From Mycobacterium sp. 1274761.0 (GTDB taxonomy: Bacteria > Actinomycetota > Actinomycetes > Mycobacteriales > Mycobacteriaceae), in the NCBI RefSeq assembly GCF_001668615.1, contig NZ_LZMC01000017.1, positions 1 to 50,516 of the forward strand: DNA of 50,516 nt. Reading direction: 5' to 3'. Both the position numbers and the translations under genes were made by a program. The notes beneath the pieces were generated by a model. The model was given only the letters and a program-made list of their open reading frames with translations. It had not been told where the DNA came from and did not search any database. Of this stretch, positions 1 to 8,710 are shown in pieces. Every line of letters begins with the position of its first letter. The first letter of the stretch is position 1.

Positions 1-75
1 CTGGTGCTGGTGAAGCAGATCCCGTTGTACTCCACCTGCGAGCACCACCTGGTGGCATTCCACGGCGTGGCCCAT
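1..75 (+). repeat. 75-bp exact direct repeat of folE bases 286-360
   Basis: Bases 1-75 and 286-360 are identical, and identity ends at base 76 (t) against base 361 (g). The offset is 285 bases, exactly 95 codons, so the reading frame stays open across the junction. The left end cannot be defined because the window starts inside the repeat. This is either the tail of an in-frame 285-bp tandem duplication or an assembly join at a contig edge. Confidence 0.95.
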
Positions 76-663
76 TCTGCGACCACCACCGAGCGACTGT
101 TCGATCAACCCCGCGCCGAGGCAGCGATCCGTGAGCTGTTGATCGCCGTCGGTGAGGATCCCGACCGGCACGGCCTCGAGGCCACACCGGCTCGCGTCGC
201 TCGCGCTTACAAGGAGATGTTCGCCGGGCTGTACACCGACCCGGATAGCGTGCTGGACACCACATTCGACGAACAGCACGACGAACTGGTGCTGGTGAAG
301 CAGATCCCGTTGTACTCCACCTGCGAGCACCACCTGGTGGCATTCCACGGCGTGGCCCATGTCGGCTACATCCCCGGTGAGGATGGCCGGGTGACCGGAC
401 TGTCGAAGATCGCTCGGCTGGTCGACCTGTACGCCAAGCGGCCGCAGGTGCAGGAACGTCTGACCGCTCAGATCGCCGACGCGGTCATGCGCAAGCTCGA
501 GCCTCGCGGGGTGATCGTGGTCGTCGAATGCGAGCATTTGTGCATGTCGATGCGCGGGGTGCGTAAACCCGGAGCAGTCACCACGACCTCTGCGGTGCGG
601 GGACAATTCAAGACCGACAAGGCATCCCGGTCCGAGGCGCTGGAACTGATCCTGCGGAAGTGA
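4..663 (+). CDS. folE: GTP cyclohydrolase I, rearranged N-terminus
   Basis: GTP cyclohydrolase I converts GTP to 7,8-dihydroneopterin triphosphate, the first step of folate synthesis, in the cytoplasm as a decamer. The body from about residue 25 is a complete family member: [13 protein letters not shown] near the start, zinc ligands Cys107 and His110 in STCEHH, Cys180 in CEHLCMSM, and the TTSAVRG and LILRK C-terminus. The first 24 residues are a copy of residues 95-119, because bases 1-75 repeat bases 286-360 exactly. The native sequence appears to begin at the His-Ser-Ala-Thr stretch (base 73 on), and its start codon is not in the window. The GTG at 4 only opens the frame and is unlikely to be a real start. 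The gene overlaps folP by 4 bases (GTGA) and heads a folate operon. Confidence 0.85.
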   Translation: MLVKQIPLYSTCEHHLVAFHGVAHSATTTERLFDQPRAEAAIRELLIAVGEDPDRHGLEATPARVARAYKEMFAGLYTDPDSVLDTTFDEQHDELVLVKQIPLYSTCEHHLVAFHGVAHVGYIPGEDGRVTGLSKIARLVDLYAKRPQVQERLTAQIADAVMRKLEPRGVIVVVECEHLCMSMRGVRKPGAVTTTSAVRGQFKTDKASRSEALELILRK

Positions 664-1496
664 GCCCAACGAACGTGCGGGTCATGGGGGTCGTAAACGT
701 CACCGACGACTCCTTCTCCGACGGAGGACTGTTCCGCGACCGCGACCGGGCCGTCGAACATGGGCTCGCGCTTGCCGCCGAGGGCGCCGCCATCATCGAC
801 GTCGGCGGCGAGTCGACCCGCCCCGGCGCCGCCCGCGTCGATCCCGCCGTCGAGTCGGCGCGCGTGCTTCCGGTTGTCAAAGAGCTTGCGGGCCACGGTC
901 TTACCGTGAGCATCGACACCATGCACGCCGGCGTCGCGCGGGCCGCGCTCGAGAACGGCGCGCAGATCGTCAACGACGTGTCCGGCGGGCGGGCCGACGC
1001 GAACATGGCCGGGGTGGTCGCAGACGCGAAAGTCCCCTGGGTGCTGATGCATTGGCGTTCGGTGAGCGCAGAACGTCCGCATGAGGTGCCACCGTACGAC
1101 GATGTGGTGGCCGAGGTGCGCGACGAGCTGCTCGCCGCGGTGGACGCCGCCACGAACGCGGGCGTCGATCCGGCCAACCTCATCATCGATCCAGGGCTCG
1201 GTTTCGCGAAGACCGGCGAACACAATTGGGCGCTGCTGCGCGCCCTACCCGAACTCGTCGACACCGGGATCCCGGTTCTGATTGGAGCGTCTCGAAAGCG
1301 TTTCCTCGGAACGCTTCTCGCCGGCTCCGACGGACTTCCGCGACCGCCGGACGGCCGCGAAACCGCTACTGCGGTGATCTCCGCACTTGCCGCCCTGCAC
1401 GGTGCGTGGGGAGTCCGCGTGCACGACGTACGCGCCTCGGTCGACGCGCTGAAGGTCGTCGAGGCCTGGGGTGGGAGACAGGGACGCGATGACTGA
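660..1496 (+). CDS. folP: Dihydropteroate synthase
   Basis: FolP condenses 6-hydroxymethyl-7,8-dihydropterin pyrophosphate with p-aminobenzoate to give dihydropteroate and is the sulfonamide target. Its 278 residues form a TIM barrel with the family signatures in order: [46 protein letters not shown] and [10 protein letters not shown]. The GTG start overlaps the folE stop (GTGA), implying translational coupling. It matches the functional mycobacterial FolP1 rather than the FolP2 paralogue, judged by the pathway context and intact binding loops. The 3' end overlaps the folB start. Confidence 0.97.
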   Translation: MSPTNVRVMGVVNVTDDSFSDGGLFRDRDRAVEHGLALAAEGAAIIDVGGESTRPGAARVDPAVESARVLPVVKELAGHGLTVSIDTMHAGVARAALENGAQIVNDVSGGRADANMAGVVADAKVPWVLMHWRSVSAERPHEVPPYDDVVAEVRDELLAAVDAATNAGVDPANLIIDPGLGFAKTGEHNWALLRALPELVDTGIPVLIGASRKRFLGTLLAGSDGLPRPPDGRETATAVISALAALHGAWGVRVHDVRASVDALKVVEAWGGRQGRDD

Positions 1497-1863
1497 CCGA
1501 ATCGAGTTGCGCGGCTTGACCGTTCGCGGCAACCATGGCGTGTTCGATCATGAGCGGCGTGACGGGCAGGACTTCGTCGTCGACATCACCGTGTGGATAG
1601 ACCTCGCCGCTGCCGCCGCCAGCGACGACCTCGCCGACACCGTCGACTACGGCGCACTGGCAAAGCGCGCCGCCGCCATCATCGAGGGCCCGCCCCGCAA
1701 CCTGATCGAGACCGTCGCCGGCGAGATCGCCGAGGACGTGATGACCGACGAACGGGTGCACGCCGTCGAAGTCGTGGTGCACAAGCCCAAAGCCCCGATC
1801 CCGCAGCAGTTCGCCGACGTCGCAGTGACGGCCCGGCGGTCCCGTCGGGGAACCCAGCGTTGA
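1489..1863 (+). CDS. folB: Dihydroneopterin aldolase
   Basis: FolB cleaves 7,8-dihydroneopterin to 6-hydroxymethyl-7,8-dihydropterin and glycolaldehyde. It is a protein of about 124 residues with the family's substrate Glu ([13 protein letters not shown]) and catalytic Lys in the KPKAPIP segment. I chose the ATG at 1489, preceded by GGGAGACAGGGA; an upstream in-frame GTG at 1471 would add six residues (MGDRDA). The start overlaps the folP stop by 8 bases, so the two are coupled. Confidence 0.94.
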   Translation: MTDRIELRGLTVRGNHGVFDHERRDGQDFVVDITVWIDLAAAAASDDLADTVDYGALAKRAAAIIEGPPRNLIETVAGEIAEDVMTDERVHAVEVVVHKPKAPIPQQFADVAVTARRSRRGTQR

Positions 1864-1888
1864 CTTTCGCGGACGTGAGGAGCACCGA

Positions 1889-2401
1889 TTGACTTCTGTC
1901 GTGCTGTCGATCGGCTCAAACCTCGGCGACCGGCTGGCGCACCTGCGATCGGTCGTCGACGGCCTCGGCGCCGCGGTGCGTGCGGTCTCGCCCGTCTATG
2001 AAACCGACGCGTGGGGCGGAGTCAAGCAGGGGCCCTTCCTCAACGCGGTGGTGACCGCGGATGACCTGCGCCTTGATGCGCACGGTTGGCTGCGGCGCGC
2101 GCACGAGTTCGAAGACGCCGCCGGCCGAGTGCGCGAGCAGCACTGGGGCCCCCGCACCCTCGATGTGGACCTCATCACCTGTCATGACGGTCCGACCGAG
2201 GTGGTGCTGCGCGAACCGGCCCTGACGCTGCCGCATCCCTACGCCCACCTGCGCGCCTTCGTGCTCGTCCCGTGGTTGGACGTCGACCCGGACGCGGCGC
2301 TGACACTGGGCCACGAAACCCGACCCGTCGTGAAACTGCTCGCCGACCTCGATGCGGCCGAGCGCGACGGCGTCCGCCGCACCGACCTGGCGATGACCTG
2401 A
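1889..2401 (+). CDS. folK: HPPK, hydroxymethyldihydropterin pyrophosphokinase
   Basis: FolK transfers pyrophosphate from ATP to 6-hydroxymethyl-7,8-dihydropterin, feeding FolP. It has 170 residues with the SIGSNLGDR N-terminus, the GPFLNAVV strand, and the HPPK signature RxxHWGPRTLDVDLI. The start is a TTG at 1889 with an AGGAG Shine-Dalgarno 6-8 bases upstream; no nearer ATG fits the SIGSNLGDR alignment. The last base of its TGA stop is the first base of the next gene's ATG, so the operon continues. Confidence 0.94.
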   Translation: MTSVVLSIGSNLGDRLAHLRSVVDGLGAAVRAVSPVYETDAWGGVKQGPFLNAVVTADDLRLDAHGWLRRAHEFEDAAGRVREQHWGPRTLDVDLITCHDGPTEVVLREPALTLPHPYAHLRAFVLVPWLDVDPDAALTLGHETRPVVKLLADLDAAERDGVRRTDLAMT

Positions 2402-2877
2402 TGGGCCCGACCCGCAAGCGTGACCTCACGGCCGCAACGGTCATCGCGGCCGTCCTCGGCTACCTGCTGGTGACGATCCTCTACCGGTGGTTCCCCCCGA
2501 TCACGGTGTGGACCGGCCTATCGCTGTTGGCCGTGGCGATCGCAGAAGGGGGCTGGGCCTTTTACGTTCGATCGAAGATCAACGACGGGCAGATCGGCGA
2601 CGGACCGGGTTGGCTTCATCCGCTGGTGGTGGCCCGGTCGGTGACGATCGCGAAGGCCTCGGCGTGGGTCGGCGCGCTGGTGCTCGGATGGTGGGCCGGG
2701 GTGTTGATCTACCTGATGCCGCGACGTGAATCGCTGCGTGTCGCAGGCGAAGACACGACGGGGGCGGCGGTGGCCGCGGTGAGCGCGGCAGCCCTGGTGA
2801 TCGCCGCGCTATGGCTTCAACATTGCTGCAAGTCCCCACAGGAGCCGCCGGAAAACGGCGAAGGAGTCACGGAGTAG
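2401..2877 (+). CDS. DUF3180 membrane protein
   Basis: This conserved actinobacterial integral membrane protein has no known function. Its 158 residues contain four hydrophobic segments: about residues 10-30, 35-55, 80-105 and 120-140. The N-terminus is short and basic (MGPTRKRD) and the tail polar. Its fixed place after folK, with a one-base stop/start overlap, resembles Rv3605c in M. tuberculosis. The link to folate synthesis may be only positional. Longer upstream frames would run into folK and are rejected. Confidence 0.88.
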   Translation: MGPTRKRDLTAATVIAAVLGYLLVTILYRWFPPITVWTGLSLLAVAIAEGGWAFYVRSKINDGQIGDGPGWLHPLVVARSVTIAKASAWVGALVLGWWAGVLIYLMPRRESLRVAGEDTTGAAVAAVSAAALVIAALWLQHCCKSPQEPPENGEGVTE

Positions 2878-2953
2878 CCGGACGACAATAGCCGCTTGCG
2901 AATCGCCGTCATGCACGACACGCGCAGTGACCTGTGACAGGTACAGTCGCCCC

Positions 2954-4228
2954 ATGACCGTTCTGTCCCGTGGGCCCCGGCCGCGGCGCAGCGGTCGGCG
3001 GCCGGGCTGGGTCTTGCTGACGATGTTGCTGGTCTTAGCAATCTTGGCGAGTTCGGCGCTAGTGTTCACCAACCGGGTGGAATTGCTCAAGCTGGCGGTC
3101 ATCCTGGCGTTGTGGGCAGCGGTGGTCGCCGCCTTCGTGTCGGTCATCTATCGGCGCCAGAGCGATATCGACGCGGCCAAGGCCCGAGACCTCAAGCTCG
3201 TCTACGACCTGCAGCTGGACCGCGAGATCTCCGCGCGACGCGAGTACGAGTTAACGGTCGAATCGGAACTGCGCCGCGAGCTCGCCAGCGAGATACGCGC
3301 GCAGGCAGCCGACGAGGTGGCCGCGCTGCGCGCCGAGCTCGCCGCTTTGCGGGCCAACCTCGAGTACATCTTCGACACCGACCTCAGCGACCGGCCCGCC
3401 ATCGAAACCGAGCACGGGTTGGCGCGTCCCGGCCGGGTCACCAGCAGCAGGCTCGATACCGACGACAGCCCCACCGATCGGACCGAAGAGAACCCGATCA
3501 TCGATGTTTCTGCCGAACCCCACGCGCCGGAACACGAATGGACGTCGAGTTCGTTGTTCGGCGGATCTCATCGCAGGACATCAGACACCGAACCGTCTGC
3601 CGACGACCGGTTGGCATGGACGGCTGAACAACGCGCCGCCGATCATCGCGCGGCCGAGGAGCGGGCCGCCGCCGAGCAGCGCGCAGCAGCCGAAGCCCGG
3701 GCCACCGAGCAGCGGGCCGCGGCCGAACGGCGCGCCGCAGAACAACGGGCCGCCGAAGAGCGCGCCGCCGAAGAGCGACGCCTGGCCGAGCAGCGTGCCG
3801 CCCAGGATCGCGCCATCGCCGAGCAGCGCGAGGCCGCTCAGCGCGCCGCTCAGGAGGAAGCTGCCCGACCGGCCTGGACGCCCACTGCAGCACAGAACGG
3901 CTCCCTCGGCGAGTACGTGGGGAGGCGCCGCGCGCCTGAGCCCGAGACGCCGCCGCCGCGAGGACGCCACTACGCGCCGGCAGATGCCGGTGATCCGGGG
4001 CATCCGGACGCGTCCACGCCGGAGACCTTCGCCACACCCCCGACACCCGAACCACCGGCCGCGCCGCCGGCTCCCGAGCCGGACGCTGCGGCCTCGACCA
4101 GCAACGCCCCACGTCACCGCGGCGCCGACGACCCCGATTCGGGCGGCGGCTACTCGGTTGCGGAGCTGCTGGCCAGGTTCGAGGTCGGTTCGCGCGGCGG
4201 TGGTCGGCGCCGGCGCCGCGAAGATTGA
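2954..4228 (+). CDS. Two-helix membrane protein with Ala/Glu/Arg coiled coil (DUF6779-like)
   Basis: Conserved mycobacterial transmembrane protein in the Rv3604c position, function unknown. After a basic N-terminus come two adjacent membrane helices (about residues 20-38 and 43-65). A charged helical stretch follows (to about 150), then a long segment from about 225 to 310 dominated by repeats such as AEQRAAAE and EERAAEER, which should form a long cytoplasmic coiled coil. The tail is proline-rich and ends in RRRRRED. The ATG at 2954 lies six bases after a TACAGT -10 box (2942-2947), suggesting a leaderless mRNA. A GTG at 2927 lies upstream of that promoter and is not used here. Confidence 0.85.
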   Translation: MTVLSRGPRPRRSGRRPGWVLLTMLLVLAILASSALVFTNRVELLKLAVILALWAAVVAAFVSVIYRRQSDIDAAKARDLKLVYDLQLDREISARREYELTVESELRRELASEIRAQAADEVAALRAELAALRANLEYIFDTDLSDRPAIETEHGLARPGRVTSSRLDTDDSPTDRTEENPIIDVSAEPHAPEHEWTSSSLFGGSHRRTSDTEPSADDRLAWTAEQRAADHRAAEERAAAEQRAAAEARATEQRAAAERRAAEQRAAEERAAEERRLAEQRAAQDRAIAEQREAAQRAAQEEAARPAWTPTAAQNGSLGEYVGRRRAPEPETPPPRGRHYAPADAGDPGHPDASTPETFATPPTPEPPAAPPAPEPDAAASTSNAPRHRGADDPDSGGGYSVAELLARFEVGSRGGGRRRRRED

Positions 4229-4304
4229 GCTAATCTCGATGCGACCGTCCGGTACCCGCGACGCAGGACCGGAACGAAATATACCTTCTGCGAGGCTCGC
4301 TGCA

Positions 4305-5240
4305 ATGGAGCAGTCCCTTTGGGCTCCCCACGACGGACCCATGCGTCCGGCCCGGCTGTCGGTCGGCATCGTCTCGGCCGGCCGGGTCGGGACCGCGCTA
4401 GGCGTGGCACTCGAGCGGGCCGGTCATGTGGTGGTGGCGTGCAGCGCGATATCGCGGGCCTCGCGTCAGCGGGCCGAGCGCCGTCTGCCCGACACCACCG
4501 TGCTGCCCGTCGACGAGGTCGCCGGCCGCGCCGAACTGCTGCTGCTCGCCGTTCCCGACGCCGAATTGGCGTCGGTGGTGTCCGGTCTGGCGGCCACCGA
4601 CTCCGTGCGCCCGGGCACCATCGTTGCGCACACCTCCGGTGCCAACGGCGTCGCGGTGCTGAGCCCATTGACCGAAAAGGGTTGCATGCCGCTGGCCATC
4701 CACCCGGCGATGACGTTCACCGGGGCCGACGAGGACATCGCCCGCCTGCCCGACACGTGTTTCGGTATCACCGCCGCAGACGACATCGGTTACGCCATCG
4801 CGCAGTCGCTGGTGCTCGAGATCGGCGGTGAACCGTTCCGCGTCCGCGAAGACGCCCGCACGCTGTACCACGCGGCGCTCGCCCATGCCAGCAATCACGT
4901 TGTCACCGTTGTGCTCGACGCTGTCGAGGCGCTGCGCGCCGCGCTGAGTGGTCAAGAGCTGCTGGGCCAGGAGCTCGTCGGCGACGATCCGGGTGGCATC
5001 GCCGAGCGCGTGGTCGGTCCGCTGGCGCGGGCATCGTTGGTGAACGCGCTTCAGCGTGGCCAGGCGGCATTGACGGGCCCCGTCGCCCGCGGTGACGCCG
5101 CCGCCGTCGGCCATCACCTGGACGCGCTCGCCGAGGTGGATTCCGCACTGGCGCAGGCATATCGGGCGAACTCGTTGCGTACCGCGCAACGAGCCCACGC
5201 TCCCGACGACGTGTTCACCGTGCTCGAGGAGGCGGGGTAG
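4305..5240 (+). CDS. Rossmann-like DUF2520 protein
   Basis: Rv3603c-like protein of about 311 residues. An N-terminal NAD(P)-binding Rossmann fold is shown by [22 protein letters not shown]; the C-terminal DUF2520 helical domain contains HPAMTFTG and [11 protein letters not shown]. The architecture resembles ketopantoate reductase-like dehydrogenases. It sits just before panC, and PanE-type activity (ketopantoate to pantoate) is a reasonable but unproven guess. Starts at 4305 (ATG, GAGG about 10 bases upstream) and 4341 (ATG) are both possible; either keeps the glycine-rich loop. Two bases separate its stop from panC. Confidence 0.88.
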   Translation: MEQSLWAPHDGPMRPARLSVGIVSAGRVGTALGVALERAGHVVVACSAISRASRQRAERRLPDTTVLPVDEVAGRAELLLLAVPDAELASVVSGLAATDSVRPGTIVAHTSGANGVAVLSPLTEKGCMPLAIHPAMTFTGADEDIARLPDTCFGITAADDIGYAIAQSLVLEIGGEPFRVREDARTLYHAALAHASNHVVTVVLDAVEALRAALSGQELLGQELVGDDPGGIAERVVGPLARASLVNALQRGQAALTGPVARGDAAAVGHHLDALAEVDSALAQAYRANSLRTAQRAHAPDDVFTVLEEAG

Positions 5241-5242
5241 AG

Positions 5243-6178
5243 GTGACCGTCCGCAAGCCGCCGAAGTTCGCCGCCAGGGAGCTGAACGTCTACCGGTCAC
5301 CGCGCGAGGTCTCCGATGTCACCCGCGCGCTGCGGCAGACCGGGCGGCGGGTGATGCTGGTGCCGACCATGGGCGCGCTGCACGACGGGCACCTCGCCCT
5401 GGTGCGGTCCGCCAAACGCGTTCAGGGCGCGGTCGTCGTGGTGTCGATCTTCGTGAACCCGTTGCAGTTCGGCGCGAACGAAGACCTCGACAAGTACCCG
5501 AAGACACTCGAGGCTGATCTTGCTCTGCTGCGCGCGGAGGGTGTCGAGATCGCGTTCACCCCCACAGCGGCCGACATGTACCCCGACGGTCCACGCACGT
5601 CGGTGCATCCTGGCCCGCTGGGCGCGGAACTCGAAGGTAGCTCGCGGCCAACGCATTTCGCGGGTGTGCTGACCGTCGTCCTCAAGCTCCTGCAGATCGT
5701 CGGGCCCGATAGCGCATTCTTCGGGGAGAAGGACTACCAGCAGTTGGCCCTGATCCGGCAGATGGTCGCAGACCTCAACATCGACACGAAGATCGTCGGC
5801 GTGCCCATCGTGCGCGAACCCGACGGGCTGGCGTTGTCGTCACGCAACCGCTATCTCACCGACGTCGAACGCGAACAGGCGGGCGCGTTGTCGGCCGCGC
5901 TGCTGGCCGGCATGTACGCGGCGGGGGAGGGCGCCGCAAGCGCCGTCGATGCGGCCCGCGCCGTTCTCGACGAAGTGCCGGCTATTGATGTCGACTACCT
6001 CGAGGTGCGGGATCCGATGCTCGGACCTGCCCCGCTGCTGGGCGCCGGCCGATTGCTCGTCGCGGCCCGTCTCGGCACCACCAGACTGCTCGACAACATC
6101 GCCATCGACATCGGGACGCCGTCTGGGCCCGGCCCGCATGTTCCCTACGACGAACACGAATTGCCCTGGAGGAATTAA
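5243..6178 (+). CDS. panC: Pantothenate synthetase
   Basis: PanC joins pantoate and beta-alanine using ATP to make pantothenate. Its 311 residues carry the nucleotide-binding [15 protein letters not shown] motif (a HIGH variant), [17 protein letters not shown] for pantoate binding and ALSSRNRYL. The GTG start follows the previous gene by two bases, with AGGCGGGGTAGAG upstream. The TAA stop overlaps the ATG of panD, so both enzymes that supply the beta-alanine half of CoA are coupled. Confidence 0.97.
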   Translation: MTVRKPPKFAARELNVYRSPREVSDVTRALRQTGRRVMLVPTMGALHDGHLALVRSAKRVQGAVVVVSIFVNPLQFGANEDLDKYPKTLEADLALLRAEGVEIAFTPTAADMYPDGPRTSVHPGPLGAELEGSSRPTHFAGVLTVVLKLLQIVGPDSAFFGEKDYQQLALIRQMVADLNIDTKIVGVPIVREPDGLALSSRNRYLTDVEREQAGALSAALLAGMYAAGEGAASAVDAARAVLDEVPAIDVDYLEVRDPMLGPAPLLGAGRLLVAARLGTTRLLDNIAIDIGTPSGPGPHVPYDEHELPWRN

Positions 6179-6585
6179 TGTTACGAACCATGCTTACGTC
6201 GAAGATCCACCGCGCGACGGTGACGCAGGCGGACCTGCACTACGTCGGATCGGTGACGATCGACGAGGATCTGATGGACGCCGCTGGCCTACTGGAAGGC
6301 GAACAGGTGACCATCGTCGACATCGACAACGGGGCCCGGCTGGTCACCTACGCCATCACCGGCGAGCGCGGCAGCGGCGTGATCGGGATCAACGGCGCTG
6401 CAGCACATCTCGTGCACCCCGGTGACCTGGTGATCCTGATCAGCTATGGGATGATGGACGACGCCGAGGCGCGGGAGTACAAGCCCCGCATCGTGTTCGT
6501 CGACGCCAACAACAAGCCGATTGACCTCGGTCACGACCCTGCGCACGTGCCGGCCGACGCGGCCGATCTGGTATCGCCGCGGTAA
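6178..6585 (+). CDS. panD: Aspartate 1-decarboxylase proenzyme
   Basis: PanD decarboxylates L-aspartate to beta-alanine. It is a pyruvoyl enzyme made by self-cleavage between Gly24 and Ser25, seen here in HYVGSVTID. The pro-protein has 135 residues, with the family motif [18 protein letters not shown]. In M. tuberculosis the flexible C-terminus is where pyrazinamide-resistance changes map; that tail is present here but diverges after VPADAADL. The ATG shares a base with the panC stop, and a GGAGGAAT Shine-Dalgarno is obvious. Confidence 0.97.
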   Translation: MLRTMLTSKIHRATVTQADLHYVGSVTIDEDLMDAAGLLEGEQVTIVDIDNGARLVTYAITGERGSGVIGINGAAAHLVHPGDLVILISYGMMDDAEAREYKPRIVFVDANNKPIDLGHDPAHVPADAADLVSPR

Positions 6586-6587
6586 TC

Positions 6588-7403
6588 GTGCTGCTCGCAA
6601 TCGATGTTCGCAACACACACACCGTGGTCGGCCTGATCACGGGATCGGGTGAGCATGCAAAGGTCGCCCACCACTGGCGGATCCGCACCGAAACCGAGGT
6701 GACGTCCGACGAGCTCGCACTGACGATCGACGGGCTGATCGGTGACGACTCCGAACGCCTGACGGGTGCGGCCGGGCTTTCGACCGTACCGTCGGTGCTG
6801 CACGAGGTGCGCGAGATGCTCGACCAGTACTGGCCGTCGGTGCCGCACGTACTGATCGAACCCGGGGTACGCACTGGTATACCGCTGCTGGTCGACAACC
6901 CGAAAGAGGTCGGCGCCGACCGGATCGTCAATTGCCTTGCGGCGTTTCACAAATACGGCACGGCGGCGATCGTCGTCGACTTCGGGTCATCCATCTGTGT
7001 CGACGTGGTATCTGCCAAGGGGGAGTTCCTCGGCGGCGCGATCGCGCCCGGCGTCCAGGTGTCGTCCGATGCCGCGGCCGCACGGTCGGCCGCGCTGCGC
7101 CGCGTCGAGCTGACCCGGCCCCGATCGGTGATCGGCAAGAACACCGTCGAATGCATGCAGGCCGGCGCCGTGTTCGGTTTCGCAGGCCTGGTCGACGGTC
7201 TGGTGTCGCGGATCCGCGAGGACATCGACGGGTTCGGCGGCGACGACGTGGCCGTGGTCGCTACCGGGCACACTGCGCCGATGCTCCTGCCCGATCTGCG
7301 CACCGTGGCCGACTACGACCGTCACCTGACGCTCGACGGCCTGCGACTGGTCTTCGAACGCAATCGCGACAGCCAGCGTGGACGGCTCAAGCAGGCCCGC
7401 TGA
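6588..7403 (+). CDS. coaX: Type III pantothenate kinase
   Basis: CoaX phosphorylates pantothenate, the first committed step to CoA. It belongs to the ASKHA fold and is 271 residues long. Visible motifs are the N-terminal phosphate loop [22 protein letters not shown] with the conserved Asp, and [11 protein letters not shown] and GGAIAPGVQ for substrate binding. The GTG start is two bases after panD. Mycobacteria also have a type I CoaA elsewhere, and the M. tuberculosis CoaX has been reported not to be the main kinase, so the in vivo contribution is uncertain. This gene ends the cofactor block. Confidence 0.94.
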   Translation: MLLAIDVRNTHTVVGLITGSGEHAKVAHHWRIRTETEVTSDELALTIDGLIGDDSERLTGAAGLSTVPSVLHEVREMLDQYWPSVPHVLIEPGVRTGIPLLVDNPKEVGADRIVNCLAAFHKYGTAAIVVDFGSSICVDVVSAKGEFLGGAIAPGVQVSSDAAAARSAALRRVELTRPRSVIGKNTVECMQAGAVFGFAGLVDGLVSRIREDIDGFGGDDVAVVATGHTAPMLLPDLRTVADYDRHLTLDGLRLVFERNRDSQRGRLKQAR

Positions 7404-7420
7404 TCGCTTAGACGGCCACG

Positions 7421-7440
7421 GCGCCTGCTCGCCAGGGCGC
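7421..7440. terminator. Weak hairpin between convergent coaX and deaminase gene
   Basis: GCGCC and GGCGC arms around a short TGCTCGCCA loop with one bulge form a small GC-rich stem in the 39-base gap between converging genes. There is no T-run on either side, so any termination would be inefficient or Rho-assisted. Confidence 0.25.
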
Positions 7441-7442
7441 AG

Positions 7443-8684
7443 TCAGAAGAACGTGCGGATCAGGTCGACGACACGGTCGGTGTCATCGAGGACCGGGATC
7501 ATCCGCCACTTGTCGAACGTCGTGCAAGGATGCGAGATCCCGAACCGCAGCCAACCGCCCACCTCGACGGCGGGTTGGTCGTCCGGCCCCACCCGCAGGA
7601 ACGCGTGCTGATCATTGAGCCTTGTCACCGCGCTGTCGGTCAGCGTGAGCGGCAACGGCAGGTCCTGGTCGAACGACACGTCGCGCCGGCCCATCGTCAG
7701 CAGTGCCAGACCCGGTTCGGGGCGCGATGTCACCTGTGCCCACACTTCGAGAGCCGGCCGCAGTTCGTCGCGCAGCGGCGACGTGCTGGCATACAGCCCG
7801 TGGTCGTGGGTCAGGTAGCAGCCGCTGCGGACGATGGTGCGCACGGTGCGGCCGCCGACCGATCCGATCGCGAGCACGTCGGCTACGGTGTCGAAATACG
7901 TACTGCCGCCGGCGGTGACGACGGCTGTCTCGGTCTCGAAGACATCGGCCAGTCGTTCGACGGCAGACCGCATCTCCGACAGGTACGCCCTGACGCGCCT
8001 GTGGCCTTCGGCCGTGACGACGTGACCCAGCGCCGCCTCATAGCCGGCGACACCGACCAGCCGCAGCGCCGGGCAATCCGCGGCGGCGCGAGCCACCGCG
8101 GCGGCGCTGGCCGCGTCGCGGCAGCCCGTTCGCCCGCCGGCCAGGCCGATCTCCACACAGACGTCGACCGGCCGGCCCGCGGCCGCCAGGTGCCGGGCCA
8201 TCAGCTGCACCCCGTCGACGGAATCGACCCAGCATGTGACCGCGAAGTCGGGGTCACGGGCCGTTTCTGCGGCCACCCACCGCAGCGCCGCGGCGTCCAC
8301 CAGCTCGTTGGCGACTATGAAATCGCGCACACCGAAGGCGCGGTACACCCATGCCTGGCCGATCGTCGCGACGGTTACCGCGCATGCGCCCGACGAGAAT
8401 TGCCGCGCCAACAACTGCGGTGACATATGCGTCTTGCCGTGCGGCGCGAGCTCCACTCCCCGGTCGCGGCACCACCGCGCCATCGTTGTGAGGTTGTGCG
8501 ACAAGGCTTCGGCTCGAAGAACGCACACCGGGCCGGCCACATCGCCGACGTCGAGCACCGGAGCGGAAGCGCGGATCTGTGCGGGGCTGGCCCCCCACCA
8601 TGAAGCGGGCAGCCCCTTGAACCGCCAGTCGAGCGGCTCGTCTGCCAGGGCGGCGAGGCCCGCTGCGTCGATCGCTCGGGTCAT
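7443..8684 (-). CDS. Fold-type III PLP amino-acid deaminase / D-threonine aldolase-like
   Basis: Alanine-racemase-fold enzyme of about 413 residues. The N-terminal barrel has the PLP lysine in [12 protein letters not shown]; the C-terminal D-serine-dehydratase-like domain ends with [12 protein letters not shown], whose His and Cys are the usual metal ligands of the D-serine dehydratase/D-threonine aldolase family. Substrate cannot be read from sequence; a D-amino acid is likely. The ATG at 8684 is preferred, because the GTG 8717 and ATG 8714 overlap the divergent lysS start. A TTAAAT element six bases before the ATG resembles a leaderless -10. The gene is not in the corresponding M. tuberculosis segment as I remember it. 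Confidence 0.85.
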   Translation of the reverse strand: MTRAIDAAGLAALADEPLDWRFKGLPASWWGASPAQIRASAPVLDVGDVAGPVCVLRAEALSHNLTTMARWCRDRGVELAPHGKTHMSPQLLARQFSSGACAVTVATIGQAWVYRAFGVRDFIVANELVDAAALRWVAAETARDPDFAVTCWVDSVDGVQLMARHLAAAGRPVDVCVEIGLAGGRTGCRDAASAAAVARAAADCPALRLVGVAGYEAALGHVVTAEGHRRVRAYLSEMRSAVERLADVFETETAVVTAGGSTYFDTVADVLAIGSVGGRTVRTIVRSGCYLTHDHGLYASTSPLRDELRPALEVWAQVTSRPEPGLALLTMGRRDVSFDQDLPLPLTLTDSAVTRLNDQHAFLRVGPDDQPAVEVGGWLRFGISHPCTTFDKWRMIPVLDDTDRVVDLIRTFF

Positions 8685-8693
8685 TTGTTCATT

Positions 8694-8710
8694 TAAGCTG
8701 GCAGGTCGTG
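8694..8710 (+). promoter_or_regulatory. Leaderless promoter core of lysS
   Basis: A TAAGCT -10 box (8694-8699) ends eight bases before the GTG start at 8708, so transcription should start at or next to the start codon. The stretch from -10 to start is almost identical to that before cysS (27742-27758), differing at two of the first 17 bases. No convincing -35 is visible. Confidence 0.6.

Noticed and set aside
3628..3870. Ala/Glu/Arg repeats in the DUF6779-like gene as a DNA satellite
   Set aside because: Units are irregular at the DNA level and read as a heptad-like coiled coil; protein-level repetition explains them.
3504..4304. Long + strand frame overlapping the coiled-coil membrane protein gene and continuous with the DUF2520 gene
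   Set aside because: Its translation is low-complexity Pro/Arg/Ser, typical of an alternate frame in GC-rich DNA; the conserved DUF2520 fold only begins after 4305.
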